Shown here: one piece after another, positions 7,087 to 13,146 of the stretch
Position numbering within the stretch: position 1 is the first letter of the stretch
Layout: the number at the start of each line of letters is the position of its first letter
Assembly: GCA_031296355.1 (NCBI GenBank)
Contig: JARLFX010000327.1
Location: forward strand, 1 to 13,146
DNA: 13,146 nucleotides
Direction of reading: 5' to 3'
Source of the DNA: Acidobacteriaceae bacterium
GTDB lineage: Bacteria > Acidobacteriota > Terriglobia > Terriglobales > Acidobacteriaceae
Made by a program: the position numbers and the translations under genes
The notes under the pieces: generated by a model
What the model was told of the DNA's origin: nothing
Database searches by the model: none
What the model saw: only the letters and a program-made list of their open reading frames with translations

Positions 7087-7108
7087 TTTTGAAGCTCAGG
7101 ATTCAAAA
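7087..7108. repeat. Second dyad in the ompH-lepA gap
   Basis: TTTTGAA (7087-7093) and TTCAAAA (7102-7108) are perfect inverted repeats with an 8-nt centre, 23 bp after the CRP-like palindrome. Confidence 0.4.
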
Positions 7109-7270
7109 GGGGTTACATGAGAAGTGGAGATGGCGGGGCATTTTCCCGGCGAGTGATGCAGGAAATGTGCAGTTTTAGAGCTTTCCACAGATTTCGATGA
7201 ATGGCAGGTTACAAGAATCTAGCCATGAGTGTTGGCGTGTGATATTTTGGTGAGCCAAATTGCTCGCTAT

Positions 7271-9073
7271 TTACTCTTCGCCAATCTTGAGGACGGCGAG
7301 GAAGGCTTCCTGCGGGATGTCGACTTTGCCGATGCGCTTCATCCGCTTCTTGCCCTCTTTTTGCTTGTCGAGCAGCTTGCGCTTGCGGCTGATGTCGCCG
7401 CCGTAGCATTTAGCGATGACGTTTTTACGGATGGCGGTGACGGTTTCGCGCGCGATGACCTTGGCGCCGATGGCGGCCTGAATGGCGACCTCGAACATCT
7501 GGCGCGGGATGAGTTCGCGCATTTTTGAGACGAGCAATTTGCCGCGTTCGTAGGCGGCATCGCGATGCACGATGACGGAGAGTGCGTCGACGGGATCGCC
7601 GCCGATGAGGATATCCATCTTCACCATGGGGGAGACCCAGGTGCCGGCGAGGTGGTAATCGAGTGAAGCGTAGCCGCGGGAGACGGACTTGAGGCGGTCA
7701 TAGAAGTCGAGCACGATCTCGTTGAGCGGCAGCTCGTAGGTGAGCATGACGCGCGTCTCGGAGACGTATTCGAAGTTCTGCTGGCGGCCGCGCTTGTCTT
7801 CGACGAGTTTCAGGATGCCGCCGACGTACTCTTCGTTGGTGAGAATCTTGGCAACGATGACGGGCTCTTCGATGGTTTCAATCTCGGTGGGATTGGGCCA
7901 GCGCGAGGGATTGTCGACTTCGACGACGGAGCCGTCCGTAAGCGTGATGCGGTAGCGCACTCCAGGGGCGGTGGTGATGAGGTCAAGGTTGTACTCGCGC
8001 TCCAGGCGCTCCTGGATGATCTCAAGATGGAGCAGGCCGAGGAAGCCGCAGCGGAAGCCGAAGCCGAGGGCGGCGGAACTTTCGGGCTCGAAGTTGAAGC
8101 TGGCGTCGTTGAGGCGGAGCTTTTCGAGGGCGTCGCGCAGCATGGCGTGCTCGTGTGAATCGACGGTGTAGAGACCGGCGAAGACCATGCTCTTGAGGTC
8201 TTCAAAGCCGGGGAGGGCTTCGGCGCAGGGGCGCTCGGCGTCGGTGATAGTGTCGCCGACCTTGGTATCGGCGACGTTCTTGATGGTGGCGACGAAGAAG
8301 CCGACTTCGCCAGCGGAGAGCTCGGTGATCTCGACGGGCTTGGGCGTCATCACGCCCATGGACTCGATGTCGAAGGTCTTGCCGTTCGCCATACTCATGA
8401 TCTTCATGCCCTTGCGCATACGTCCGTTGATGACGCGGGCGAGGACGATGACGCCTTTGTAGGGGTCGAACCAGGAGTCGAAGATGAGGGCCTGCAAGGG
8501 CGCGTCGGCGTGGCCCTGCGGCGGGGGGAGAAGGGTGACAACAGCTTCGAGAATCTGCTCGACGTTCTGGCCGGTCTTGGCGCTGACGGCGACGGCATCG
8601 TCGGCGGGCAGGCCGACGGACTTCTCGATCATCTGCTTGGTGCGCTCGATGTCTGCGCTGGGCAGATCGATCTTGTTGATGACGGGAATGATCTCCAGGC
8701 CGCCGGCGATGGCGAGGTAGGCGTTGGCGAGGGTCTGCGCTTCCACGCCCTGCGAGGCATCGACGACGAGGAGGGCGCCTTCGCAGGAGGCGAGGGAGCG
8801 CGAGACTTCGTAGCTGAAGTCGACGTGGCCGGGGGTGTCAATGAGATTGAGCTGGTAGGTGATGCCGTCGTGCGCCTTGTACATCATGCGGACAGTGTGG
8901 GCCTTGATGGTGATGCCGCGTTCGCGTTCGAGGTCCATGGCATCGAGCACCTGCGCCTGCATCTCGCGATGGGTGAGCGAGCCCGTCATCTCCAGCAGGC
9001 GGTCAGAGAGGGTGGACTTGCCGTGGTCAATGTGCGCGATGATCGCGAAGTTGCGAATGAGACTTGGATCCAT
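7271..9073 (-). CDS. lepA: Elongation factor 4 (back-translocating GTPase LepA)
   Basis: EF4/LepA is a ribosome-bound translational GTPase that affects initiation and recovery from faulty translocation. Its 600 residues match the family's normal length (599 in E. coli). The G domain shows all signatures: AHIDHGKST (13-21), RGITI (52-56), DTPGHVDF (79-86) with the catalytic H83, NKID (133-136) and SAKTG (about 164-168). EF-G-like domains II, III and V follow, then the LepA-specific C-terminal domain with its basic [17 protein letters not shown] segment, which separates it from EF-G and TypA. The start ATG (9071-9073) gives the standard [18 protein letters not shown] terminus. No strong Shine-Dalgarno is seen. 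It lies downstream of hxlR on the same strand, with a 138-bp spacer. No anomaly. Confidence 0.98.
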   Translation of the reverse strand: MDPSLIRNFAIIAHIDHGKSTLSDRLLEMTGSLTHREMQAQVLDAMDLERERGITIKAHTVRMMYKAHDGITYQLNLIDTPGHVDFSYEVSRSLASCEGALLVVDASQGVEAQTLANAYLAIAGGLEIIPVINKIDLPSADIERTKQMIEKSVGLPADDAVAVSAKTGQNVEQILEAVVTLLPPPQGHADAPLQALIFDSWFDPYKGVIVLARVINGRMRKGMKIMSMANGKTFDIESMGVMTPKPVEITELSAGEVGFFVATIKNVADTKVGDTITDAERPCAEALPGFEDLKSMVFAGLYTVDSHEHAMLRDALEKLRLNDASFNFEPESSAALGFGFRCGFLGLLHLEIIQERLEREYNLDLITTAPGVRYRITLTDGSVVEVDNPSRWPNPTEIETIEEPVIVAKILTNEEYVGGILKLVEDKRGRQQNFEYVSETRVMLTYELPLNEIVLDFYDRLKSVSRGYASLDYHLAGTWVSPMVKMDILIGGDPVDALSVIVHRDAAYERGKLLVSKMRELIPRQMFEVAIQAAIGAKVIARETVTAIRKNVIAKCYGGDISRKRKLLDKQKEGKKRMKRIGKVDIPQEAFLAVLKIGEE

Positions 9074-9112
9074 AGATGCGGAGGGGAACCTTTGCGTGAG
9101 AGCTTCCCTTTG

Positions 9113-9118
9113 ATTTTA
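9113..9118 (-). promoter_or_regulatory. Candidate -10 box of lepA
   Basis: On the minus strand TAAAAT occurs 39 bp before the lepA ATG. No convincing -35 lies 16-18 bp further up, where the DNA is G-rich. The leader between it and ATG holds GGGAA (9084-9088) / TTCCC (9104-9108), a weak stem. Confidence 0.35.
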
Positions 9119-9127
9119 CATTTTTGC

Positions 9128-9188
9128 GGGGGCGAGGGGATGTGGCGGCGGGGGAAGGAGTTCGGGGGCAGGGATGCGGGGACAGGGG
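9128..9188 (+). other. G-run cluster with a canonical G-quadruplex motif
   Basis: Seven runs of three to five G lie on the plus strand: 9128-9132, 9136-9139, 9150-9154, 9164-9168, 9171-9173, 9178-9181 and 9185-9188. The last four have loops of 2, 4 and 3 nt, which meets the usual G3+N1-7 quadruplex rule. The cluster sits between hxlR and the candidate lepA -10; both genes read the other strand, so it is on their template strand. Confidence 0.55.
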
Positions 9189-9211
9189 CCCACTGAACGG
9201 AGCACCATGGT

Positions 9212-9607
9212 TCAGCGTACATCGAATTCGATGCGTGCGGCTTTCACCTGTTGCCAATGCTCTGTAACCCAATCCACCAGACCCTGCATGGGGAGAAGCA
9301 GGCTTCGGCCCAGTGGGGTCAGCTCGTACTCCACCCGCAGAGGCACCTCGGGAAACTGCTCTCTTGTGAGCAGACCATCTCTTTCCAGAGTGCGCAGCGT
9401 CAATGTCAGCATTCTTTGCGAGACGCCAGGGATCGCTCGTTCGAGTTCGGAAAATCGCGCACGCTTACCCGGCAGTTTCGCCAGGGTGAGGATCAAAAAG
9501 ATGCTCCACTTATCGCCGACTTTGGTCAGCAGCTCACGAACCGCAGCGGGGTCTTCATGGCCGCAGACATATGCAGAATCCAGAGGCTTCTTACTGTTCT
9601 TTTTCAT
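9212..9607 (-). CDS. HxlR-family winged-helix transcriptional regulator
   Basis: HxlR/MarR-like regulators are small dimeric DNA-binding proteins; several (YodB, QorR, HypR types) sense quinones or other electrophiles through cysteine. The protein is 131 residues and has a single cysteine, C15 (YVCGHEDPA), at the N-terminal position where the family has its conserved sensory Cys. The winged helix follows: GDKWSIFLILTLA, RFSELERAIPGVSQRMLTLTLRTLERDGLL, then the wing EVPLRVEYELTPLG. I chose ATG 9605-9607 because GGGAG lies 6 nt upstream on the coding strand; ATG 9619 and TTG 9637 would add residues without a good ribosome-binding site. It is divergent from azoR, separated by 109 bp holding a dyad, so autoregulation and control of azoR are likely. 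The sensed signal is inferred. Confidence 0.9.
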   Translation of the reverse strand: MKKNSKKPLDSAYVCGHEDPAAVRELLTKVGDKWSIFLILTLAKLPGKRARFSELERAIPGVSQRMLTLTLRTLERDGLLTREQFPEVPLRVEYELTPLGRSLLLPMQGLVDWVTEHWQQVKAARIEFDVR

Positions 9608-9630
9608 GCTTACTCCCATGTGCGCTACGA

Positions 9631-9659
9631 ATCTCAAAGTGCCTTATTGTTCATAACAA
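9631..9659 (-). promoter_or_regulatory. Possible hxlR promoter
   Basis: On the minus strand TTGTTA (9659-9654) is followed after 17 bp by TGAGAT (9636-9631). The -10 match is weak, but spacing and the shared dyad fit a regulator that controls itself. Confidence 0.35.
9647..9659. promoter_or_regulatory. Candidate HxlR operator
   Basis: TTGTT (9647-9651), a 3-bp centre cat, and AACAA (9655-9659) form a perfect dyad in the divergent hxlR-azoR region. It contains the azoR -35 on one strand and a possible hxlR -35 (TTGTTA, 9659-9654) on the other, so one bound dimer could repress both genes. Confidence 0.6.
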
Positions 9660-9675
9660 ACTCTCGAAATAGAAT
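9647..9675 (+). promoter_or_regulatory. azoR-VOC operon promoter
   Basis: TTGTTC (9647-9652) and TAGAAT (9670-9675) are separated by exactly 17 bp. Transcription would start near 9682, giving a ~35-nt leader with AAGGGAG at 9706-9712. The -35 is part of the dyad described at 9647-9659. Confidence 0.65.
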
Positions 9676-9716
9676 CAACGCACAAAAGGTAAGTATGAAG
9701 TCAAGAAGGGAGTCCC

Positions 9717-10325
9717 ATGAAGCAAATTCTGATTATCGAAGCAAGCCCTCGTGGTGCTGAGTCCGCGAGCCGCAGATTAGCCCACAAGGTGAGAGAGCGG
9801 CTTGAGGCTCAATATCCAGAGGCCAGAGTCATCGAACGCGACCTTGTGCAGGACAAACTTCCCCACCTGGATGAGCCGACACTGAAGGCGATGACGACAC
9901 GTGACCCGGTGGAAGCAGAATCGCTGAAGGCTGCGGTGCATCTATCGAATCAACTCACAGAAGAGCTTCTGTCGTCGGACCTGGTAGTGATTGCCAGTCC
10001 TATGTGGAATTTCGGCATCCCCTCTTCGTTGAAGGCGTGGATTGATCATGTTGTGCGCGCAGGCAAGACGTTCAACTATGCCGGCGCGGGAGTAGAGGGG
10101 TTGGCAAAAGGGAAGAAGGCAATTCTGGTGCTTGCATCCGGCGGAGCCTTTAGTGAAGGCCCATGGAAGGCATGGGACACGGTGGAGCCTTATCTCCGTC
10201 AGATTCTCGGCTTCATTGGAATCGATGATGTGCAGACCGTAAGGGCAGAGGGCATGAACATGCCGTCGCTTGCGATTTATGCTGTACCCAACGGCGAAAA
10301 GGCCGTGGAAGCACTGGTGATCTGA
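9717..10325 (+). CDS. azoR: FMN-dependent NADH:azo/quinone oxidoreductase
   Basis: AzoR enzymes are cytoplasmic FMN flavodoxin-fold reductases that use NADH to reduce azo dyes and, more relevantly in nature, quinones by two electrons. The 202-residue protein matches the family length (about 200). The FMN phosphate loop is SPRGAES (10-16). The flavin-binding signature is PMWNFGIPSSLKAWID (P95 to about 110) followed by VVRAGKTFNY, and a second flavin contact is ASGG (140-143). The start ATG has AAGGGAG 4 nt upstream. It is the first gene of a two-gene operon with a VOC-fold gene 11 nt downstream and is divergent from an HxlR regulator. The same gene pairing is known for AzoR1 under YodB control in Bacillus. 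Induction by quinone-like electrophiles is inferred from that parallel. Confidence 0.94.
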   Translation: MKQILIIEASPRGAESASRRLAHKVRERLEAQYPEARVIERDLVQDKLPHLDEPTLKAMTTRDPVEAESLKAAVHLSNQLTEELLSSDLVVIASPMWNFGIPSSLKAWIDHVVRAGKTFNYAGAGVEGLAKGKKAILVLASGGAFSEGPWKAWDTVEPYLRQILGFIGIDDVQTVRAEGMNMPSLAIYAVPNGEKAVEALVI

Positions 10326-10336
10326 AGGAGAGGACA

Positions 10337-10717
10337 ATGCTTGGTTTCATCATTCTGACAGTCAGCGATGTGGAGCGTTCCCTGGCGTTCTATGAGGCGG
10401 CCTTGAAGCCGCTGAATATCAAATTCTTCCTGCCCTACAAGGGTAAAGACGGCCAGCCTGACCAGTGGGGATTGGGCGATGGCAAGCAAGCGTTCTTCTG
10501 GCTCCAACAAGGCAAGCCTGATCCAGGGGCTATTCACTGGGGATTCAAGGCTGAAAGCAATGGCAAGGTCGATGAATTCTACGAGGCAGCAATCGCCGCC
10601 GGCGCCAGGGACAATATTTCACCGCGAGTACGACTGGAATACTATCCCGGATACTACGCTGCGGATGTGTTTGATCCGGACGGCTATTCGTTCGAGGTCG
10701 TGCACAAGAGCTACTAG
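10337..10717 (+). CDS. VOC (glyoxalase/bleomycin resistance/dioxygenase) fold protein
   Basis: VOC-fold proteins bind a metal with residues from paired beta-alpha-beta-beta-beta modules and act as glyoxalases, extradiol dioxygenases, thiol transferases or resistance proteins. The 126-residue protein shows the two modules: residues 1-60 (ILTVSDVERSLAFYEAAL) and 66-126 (HWGF, VDEFYEAAIAAGARDN, PGYYAADVFDPDGYSFEVV). H67 and E120 stand at usual ligand positions. F4 replaces the His normally found in the first strand, and Y103 replaces the His often seen before PGYY in relatives. GGAG lies a few nt before ATG, and the gene is 11 nt from azoR, so the two are almost certainly co-transcribed. A thiol-adduct or catechol detoxification role is suggested by context only. 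With one ligand missing it may bind metal poorly or act as a binding protein. Confidence 0.85.
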   Translation: MLGFIILTVSDVERSLAFYEAALKPLNIKFFLPYKGKDGQPDQWGLGDGKQAFFWLQQGKPDPGAIHWGFKAESNGKVDEFYEAAIAAGARDNISPRVRLEYYPGYYAADVFDPDGYSFEVVHKSY

Positions 10718-10770
10718 TGGATAGGGGATGAGCACCAAATTGCTCGCAGTGCATTTGGACAGCATGGAAT

Positions 10771-11403
10771 TCAATGTGACGAACAAGCAATCAGGTAGGT
10801 ACACGCCATAGAGATCAGTTCCTGGCGTACCGCGTCGAGACGTTTTTCAGGGGCAGGAGACTCCAGCAGCCTGCGGCTGACGCCGACCATTGCGCCCTGG
10901 AGCATGAAAGCCACGAGTTGCGGGTCGGTGGTGAGTGGCTCGGGCGAGGTCGTTAACATCTGGACGATTGCTTTATTGGAGCGGTTTCCGATCTGATGCA
11001 CGATCTTCATGGCGTCCAGGTCGGAACTTACGGCGTAGAGCGCTACGCTCGTCTTCACATTCTTCATCTTGGTACGAAGGAATGCGGTGATGAGAGCGGC
11101 TACCATGGGCTGGAGCTTCTGGCCCTCCTGCTCGCGGCAGATGCGTTCGATGGCTTCAGACACGTCGGTGAGGTGACGTTTCAAGGCGGCTTGCAGCAGA
11201 GCGCTCTTGTTGGGGAAGTACTGGTAAAGGGTTCCGACGGAGACGCCGGCGCGCAGAGCGACTCTGGTGGTGGTCAGACGGTCTTTGCCGACACTGAGCA
11301 AAACCTGAACGGTGGCCTCGAGAATCGCCTCTACGCTAGCGGCTGAACGGGCTTGCACGGGCGATTTGCGGGGTTCTAAGAGTGCTTGTGGAGGCTGGGG
11401 CAA
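10771..11403 (-). CDS. TetR/AcrR-family transcriptional regulator
   Basis: TetR-family repressors are alpha-helical dimers that release DNA on binding a small ligand. The 210-residue protein has the standard N-terminal DNA-binding domain: VEAILEATVQVLLSVGKDRLT (24-44), then the helix-turn-helix TTRVALRAGVSVGTLYQYFPNKSALL (about 45-70). The rest is a poorly conserved helical ligand and dimer domain. The start is TTG (11403-11401): AGGAG lies 7 nt upstream on the coding strand (11415-11411), and no ATG occurs in frame before the conserved domain. It is divergent from the aldo-keto reductase, with 84 bp between, and convergent with the VOC gene, with 53 bp and no evident terminator. It most likely controls itself and the reductase; the ligand is unknown. 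Confidence 0.92.
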   Translation of the reverse strand: MPQPPQALLEPRKSPVQARSAASVEAILEATVQVLLSVGKDRLTTTRVALRAGVSVGTLYQYFPNKSALLQAALKRHLTDVSEAIERICREQEGQKLQPMVAALITAFLRTKMKNVKTSVALYAVSSDLDAMKIVHQIGNRSNKAIVQMLTTSPEPLTTDPQLVAFMLQGAMVGVSRRLLESPAPEKRLDAVRQELISMACTYLIACSSH

Positions 11404-11487
11404 ATGCGAACTCCTAACCTGAAGCTTTCTTCATCTAATCACATGTAAGCGCAAATACAAGCGACGAACAGACCAGAGGAGAAACGC
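11404..11487. promoter_or_regulatory. Divergent tetR / aldo-keto reductase control region
   Basis: The 84-bp spacer holds both ribosome-binding sites (AGGAG for tetR at 11411-11415 on the minus strand; GAGGAG at 11476-11481 for the reductase, 6 nt before ATG). A candidate operator TGTA (11444-11447), N8, TACA (11456-11459) lies in the middle, with matched bases at the centre and one pair beyond the arms. On the minus strand TTGTAT (11460-11455) and TAGATG (11437-11432), 17 bp apart, may be the tetR promoter; the -10 is weak. No clear promoter for the reductase was recognised. Confidence 0.45.
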
Positions 11488-12384
11488 ATGACCAAAGAGA
11501 TGAAGCCTGGAGGCAGCTTTACGCTGCTCGGCACCACGTTGACCGTAAACCGCATGGGCTATGGCGCGATGCAGCTTGCCGGGCGGGAGGGAGACAAACT
11601 TGTATGGGGACCACCGCGCGATGTTCCTGGTGCGATCGCTGTTCTGCGCGAGGCCGTTGCGGCTGGCGTGAACCACATCGATACCAGCGACTTCTACGGC
11701 CCGCATGTGACAAATCAGATCATCAAGCAGGCGCTCCATCCTTACCCGGACGATCTCGTGATCGTGACCAAAGTGGGCAATCGCCGCGGAAGCGACGGCT
11801 CATGGCCGCATGCGCGCTCGCGCCAGGAGATTATCGACGCGGTGCACGATAACCTGCGGAATCTTGGGTTGGATGCGCTCGATGTGGTCAACCTTCGCAT
11901 TGGAGGCTTTGCCGCGCCGGACGACGAACCCTTTGAAGAGCCGTTGACGGCGCTTGCGGAACTGAAGCAGCAGGGGCTGATCCGTCATCTTGGCCTGAGC
12001 AATGTCACAGCGAAACAGGTGGCGGAGGCGCAGGCGGTTACGGAGATTGTGTGCGTGCAGAATTTCTACAATGTGGCACAGCGGACGGATGATGGCTTCG
12101 TCGATAGCCTTGCGGAGCAGGGCATTGCCTATGTGCCGTTCTTTCCGTTGGGAGGGTTCTCGCCGCTGCAGGCGTCGGAGCTGAATGAAGTTGCAGCAAA
12201 GCTGGAGGCTACTCCCATGCAGGTTGCGCTGGCATGGCTGCTGCACCGGTCCCCGAATATGCTGCTGATCCCGGGCACATCGTCGGTTGAGCATCTTCGC
12301 GAGAACATGAAGGCTGCGACGCTGGAGCTTTCTGGCGAAATACTTGCCGATCTTGATGCAATCGGGAGACGCGCCGGGAAGTGA
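11488..12384 (+). CDS. YdbC/PdxI-like NADPH aldo-keto reductase (probable pyridoxal reductase)
   Basis: E. coli PdxI (YdbC) is an aldo-keto reductase that reduces pyridoxal to pyridoxine in vitamin B6 salvage. The 298-residue product resembles it closely over the whole length as I recall that sequence: MGYGAMQLAG, FGPPRD-like WGPPRD, HIDTSDFYGPHVTNQII, DDLVIVTKVG, VHDNLRNLGLD, VVNLR, LSNVT, EIVCVQN, FFPLGGF, MQVALAWLL, LLIPGTSS. Catalytic D65, Y70 and K95 are present. R137 stands where most aldo-keto reductases have the fourth tetrad residue, His; YdbC also has Arg there, so this is a subfamily trait and not damage. The TIM barrel appears complete. It has a strong ribosome-binding site (GAGGAG) and is divergent from a TetR gene, suggesting inducible use on aldehydes, perhaps wider than pyridoxal. 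The family is certain; the exact substrate is inferred. Confidence 0.88.
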   Translation: MTKEMKPGGSFTLLGTTLTVNRMGYGAMQLAGREGDKLVWGPPRDVPGAIAVLREAVAAGVNHIDTSDFYGPHVTNQIIKQALHPYPDDLVIVTKVGNRRGSDGSWPHARSRQEIIDAVHDNLRNLGLDALDVVNLRIGGFAAPDDEPFEEPLTALAELKQQGLIRHLGLSNVTAKQVAEAQAVTEIVCVQNFYNVAQRTDDGFVDSLAEQGIAYVPFFPLGGFSPLQASELNEVAAKLEATPMQVALAWLLHRSPNMLLIPGTSSVEHLRENMKAATLELSGEILADLDAIGRRAGK

Positions 12385-12450
12385 TCGCAGGGGGAAGGGG
12401 GTGGCTCGCCGCGGAGGCTCTGAACCGTCATACAATGACAAGAGCGTTAC

Positions 12451-13146
12451 GTGACGAGCCGCCCATACATTCCGCAGAAAAATGCCCGCCGGGGGCTGGC
12501 CCTATGGGCAGCGTGCGCGGCGATTCCGATGATGCTGCTGCTGACGGGCTGCCCATCGGAGCAGACGGTCCAGCCGCCAGCCCAGGCGCAGGCGCCAACG
12601 CTGGCCACTCCGGCGGCGGCTCCATCGGCGATTGCCTTCAATGCGCAGGCGGTGACGGCGCAGCGGAACCAGCGGCTGATCGACCAGGTGGAGCGGAGCT
12701 ACCGCAGCGGCGTGGAGAACTATCGCGCGGGGCGGCTGGATGCGGCGCGGCAGGATTTTGATTTTGCCGTCGACAAGCTGCTGACCAGTGGTTACGACCT
12801 GAAGGGCGATCCGCAGCTGGCGGATGAGTTTGACCACATTGTGGATGCGGTGAACGCGCTGGAGATGGATGCGCTGAAGCAGGGCAATGGATTCTCGCCC
12901 AAGGTGGAAGCGTCGCCGTTGGAAGAGGCGGGGAACCTGACGTTCTCAGCCAATCCGGAGCTGACCCAGAAGTTGAATGCGGAACTGGCGGTGACGAAGT
13001 CGGATTTTCCGCTGGTGATCAACGACTATGTGGCCGGGTTCATCAACTTCTTCAGCAATTCGCAGGCGGGGCATGCGCACCTGGTGCGTTCGCTGGAACG
13101 CGCGGGCAAGTACAGGGAGATGATCCAGAAGATCCTGGCGGAAGAG
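12451..13146 (+). CDS. MltD-like lytic murein transglycosylase lipoprotein, N-terminal part (3' end outside window)
   Basis: The frame is open from GTG 12451 to the window end (232 codons). It begins with a basic, hydrophobic signal sequence and a lipobox L31-T32-G33-C34, so the mature protein should be a lipid-anchored envelope protein. A Pro/Ala/Gln-rich linker follows (about 37-62), then a helical region (VERSYRSGVENYRAGRLDAARQDF). Near the end comes NDYVAGFINFFSNSQAGHAHLVRSLERAGKYREMIQKIL, the segment that in MltD-type enzymes directly precedes the catalytic SLT domain (GVPxxLxxLxxxESxF). The catalytic domain and any LysM repeats would lie beyond the window, so activity cannot be confirmed. 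The start is set by an in-frame TGA at 12436 and by AAGAG 6 nt upstream of GTG. A TACAAT at 12431-12436 may be a -10 box. It lies 66 bp after the reductase and is probably functionally unrelated. Confidence 0.8.
   Translation, partial: MTSRPYIPQKNARRGLALWAACAAIPMMLLLTGCPSEQTVQPPAQAQAPTLATPAAAPSAIAFNAQAVTAQRNQRLIDQVERSYRSGVENYRAGRLDAARQDFDFAVDKLLTSGYDLKGDPQLADEFDHIVDAVNALEMDALKQGNGFSPKVEASPLEEAGNLTFSANPELTQKLNAELAVTKSDFPLVINDYVAGFINFFSNSQAGHAHLVRSLERAGKYREMIQKILAEE

Larger units (their letters stand above)
6971..7270. other. Gene-free gap between ompH terminator and lepA 3' end, rich in dyads
   Basis: No convincing reading frame is present. The gap holds G-runs at 6986-6993, 7020-7023 and 7026-7031. 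DnaA-box-like sequences lie at 6998-7006 (TTTTCCACA on the minus strand), 7010-7018 (two mismatches to TTATCCACA) and 7181-7189 (two mismatches). There is a perfect 11-bp inverted repeat at 7036-7063, a near-tandem decamer at 7069-7088 (TTCAGGGGTT, TTCAGGGTTT) and a 7-bp dyad at 7087-7108. An imperfect hairpin at 7201-7226 and a short one at 7246-7259 lie just past the lepA stop. On the lepA strand none is followed by a T-tract, so no clear lepA terminator is seen. The density of structure suggests a regulatory region or small RNA rather than drift. Confidence 0.5.

Noticed and set aside
7246..7259. TTTGG-N4-CCAAA as the lepA terminator
   Set aside because: The stem is only 5 bp, and on the lepA strand it is not followed by a T-tract.
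8510..9196. A 228-codon plus-strand frame opposite lepA
   Set aside because: It lies antisense to an unmistakable LepA coding region, shows no family motif, and long antisense frames are expected in GC-rich genes.
7255..10747. A shared 13-mer CCAAATTGCTCGC at 7255-7267 and 10735-10747
   Set aside because: Both copies are intergenic, but a few exact 13-mer matches are expected by chance in a window of this size, and the flanks do not match.
10718..10791. ATTGCT (10739-10744) / AGCAAT (10786-10791) as a terminator between the convergent VOC and tetR genes
   Set aside because: A 6-bp stem with a 41-nt loop and no T-tract is too weak.
11870..11905. Arg in place of the tetrad His as evidence of a dead aldo-keto reductase
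   Set aside because: The closest characterised relative, YdbC/PdxI, has Arg at the same place, so it is a subfamily feature.
12381..12761. A 126-codon frame overlapping the MltD-like start
   Set aside because: It is out of frame with the lipobox-bearing product, and its Gly/Ala-rich translation has no recognisable feature.

Overview
The window looks like chromosomal DNA from a GC-rich, Gram-negative (diderm) bacterium. The 988-residue BamA with five POTRA domains, the proline-rich Skp-like protein and the MltD-type lipoprotein start all point to an outer membrane. Overall gene style (MopB, BamA, a YdbC-like reductase, heavy GCG/CTG codon use) suggests Acidobacteriota, class Terriglobia. That placement is inference from remembered protein style, not a search result. 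Nothing seen indicates a mobile element, phage, CRISPR array, rRNA or tRNA, and all genes inside the window are intact.

Layout. 1-466: 3' part of frr (ribosome recycling factor). 467-623: a long imperfect inverted repeat, then a probable promoter placed so close to the next ATG that the transcript may be leaderless. 624-2735: a cytoplasmic MopB-family molybdopterin oxidoreductase of unknown substrate. 2740-2925: palindromes, a clear promoter and a ~105-nt leader. 2926-5892: bamA. 5950-6215: a second clear promoter and a ~230-nt leader. 6216-6911: ompH/skp-like periplasmic chaperone, closed by a textbook Rho-independent terminator. 6971-7270: a gene-free gap with several dyads, including a perfect TGTGA-N6-TCACA core. 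7271-9073 (minus): lepA (EF4). 9074-9211: a G-run-rich spacer. 9212-9607 (minus): HxlR-family regulator. 9717-10325 and 10337-10717 (plus): azoR and a VOC/glyoxalase-fold gene, divergent from hxlR. 10771-11403 (minus): TetR-family regulator. 11488-12384 (plus): YdbC/PdxI-like aldo-keto reductase, divergent from tetR. 12451-end: N-terminal part of an MltD-like lipoprotein, cut by the window edge.

How the genes fit together. bamA and ompH form an outer-membrane biogenesis block in which each gene has its own promoter. frr and lepA are translation housekeeping genes. The two divergent regulator/enzyme units (hxlR | azoR-VOC and tetR | aldo-keto reductase) look like accessory responses to electrophiles, quinones or aldehydes. 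The first resembles the YodB-AzoR1/CatE circuit of Bacillus in gene content. I do not see a wholly new multi-gene system. The most interesting signals are regulatory: the shared dyad between hxlR and azoR, the dyads at the bamA promoter, and the orphan CRP-like palindrome in the ompH-lepA gap.
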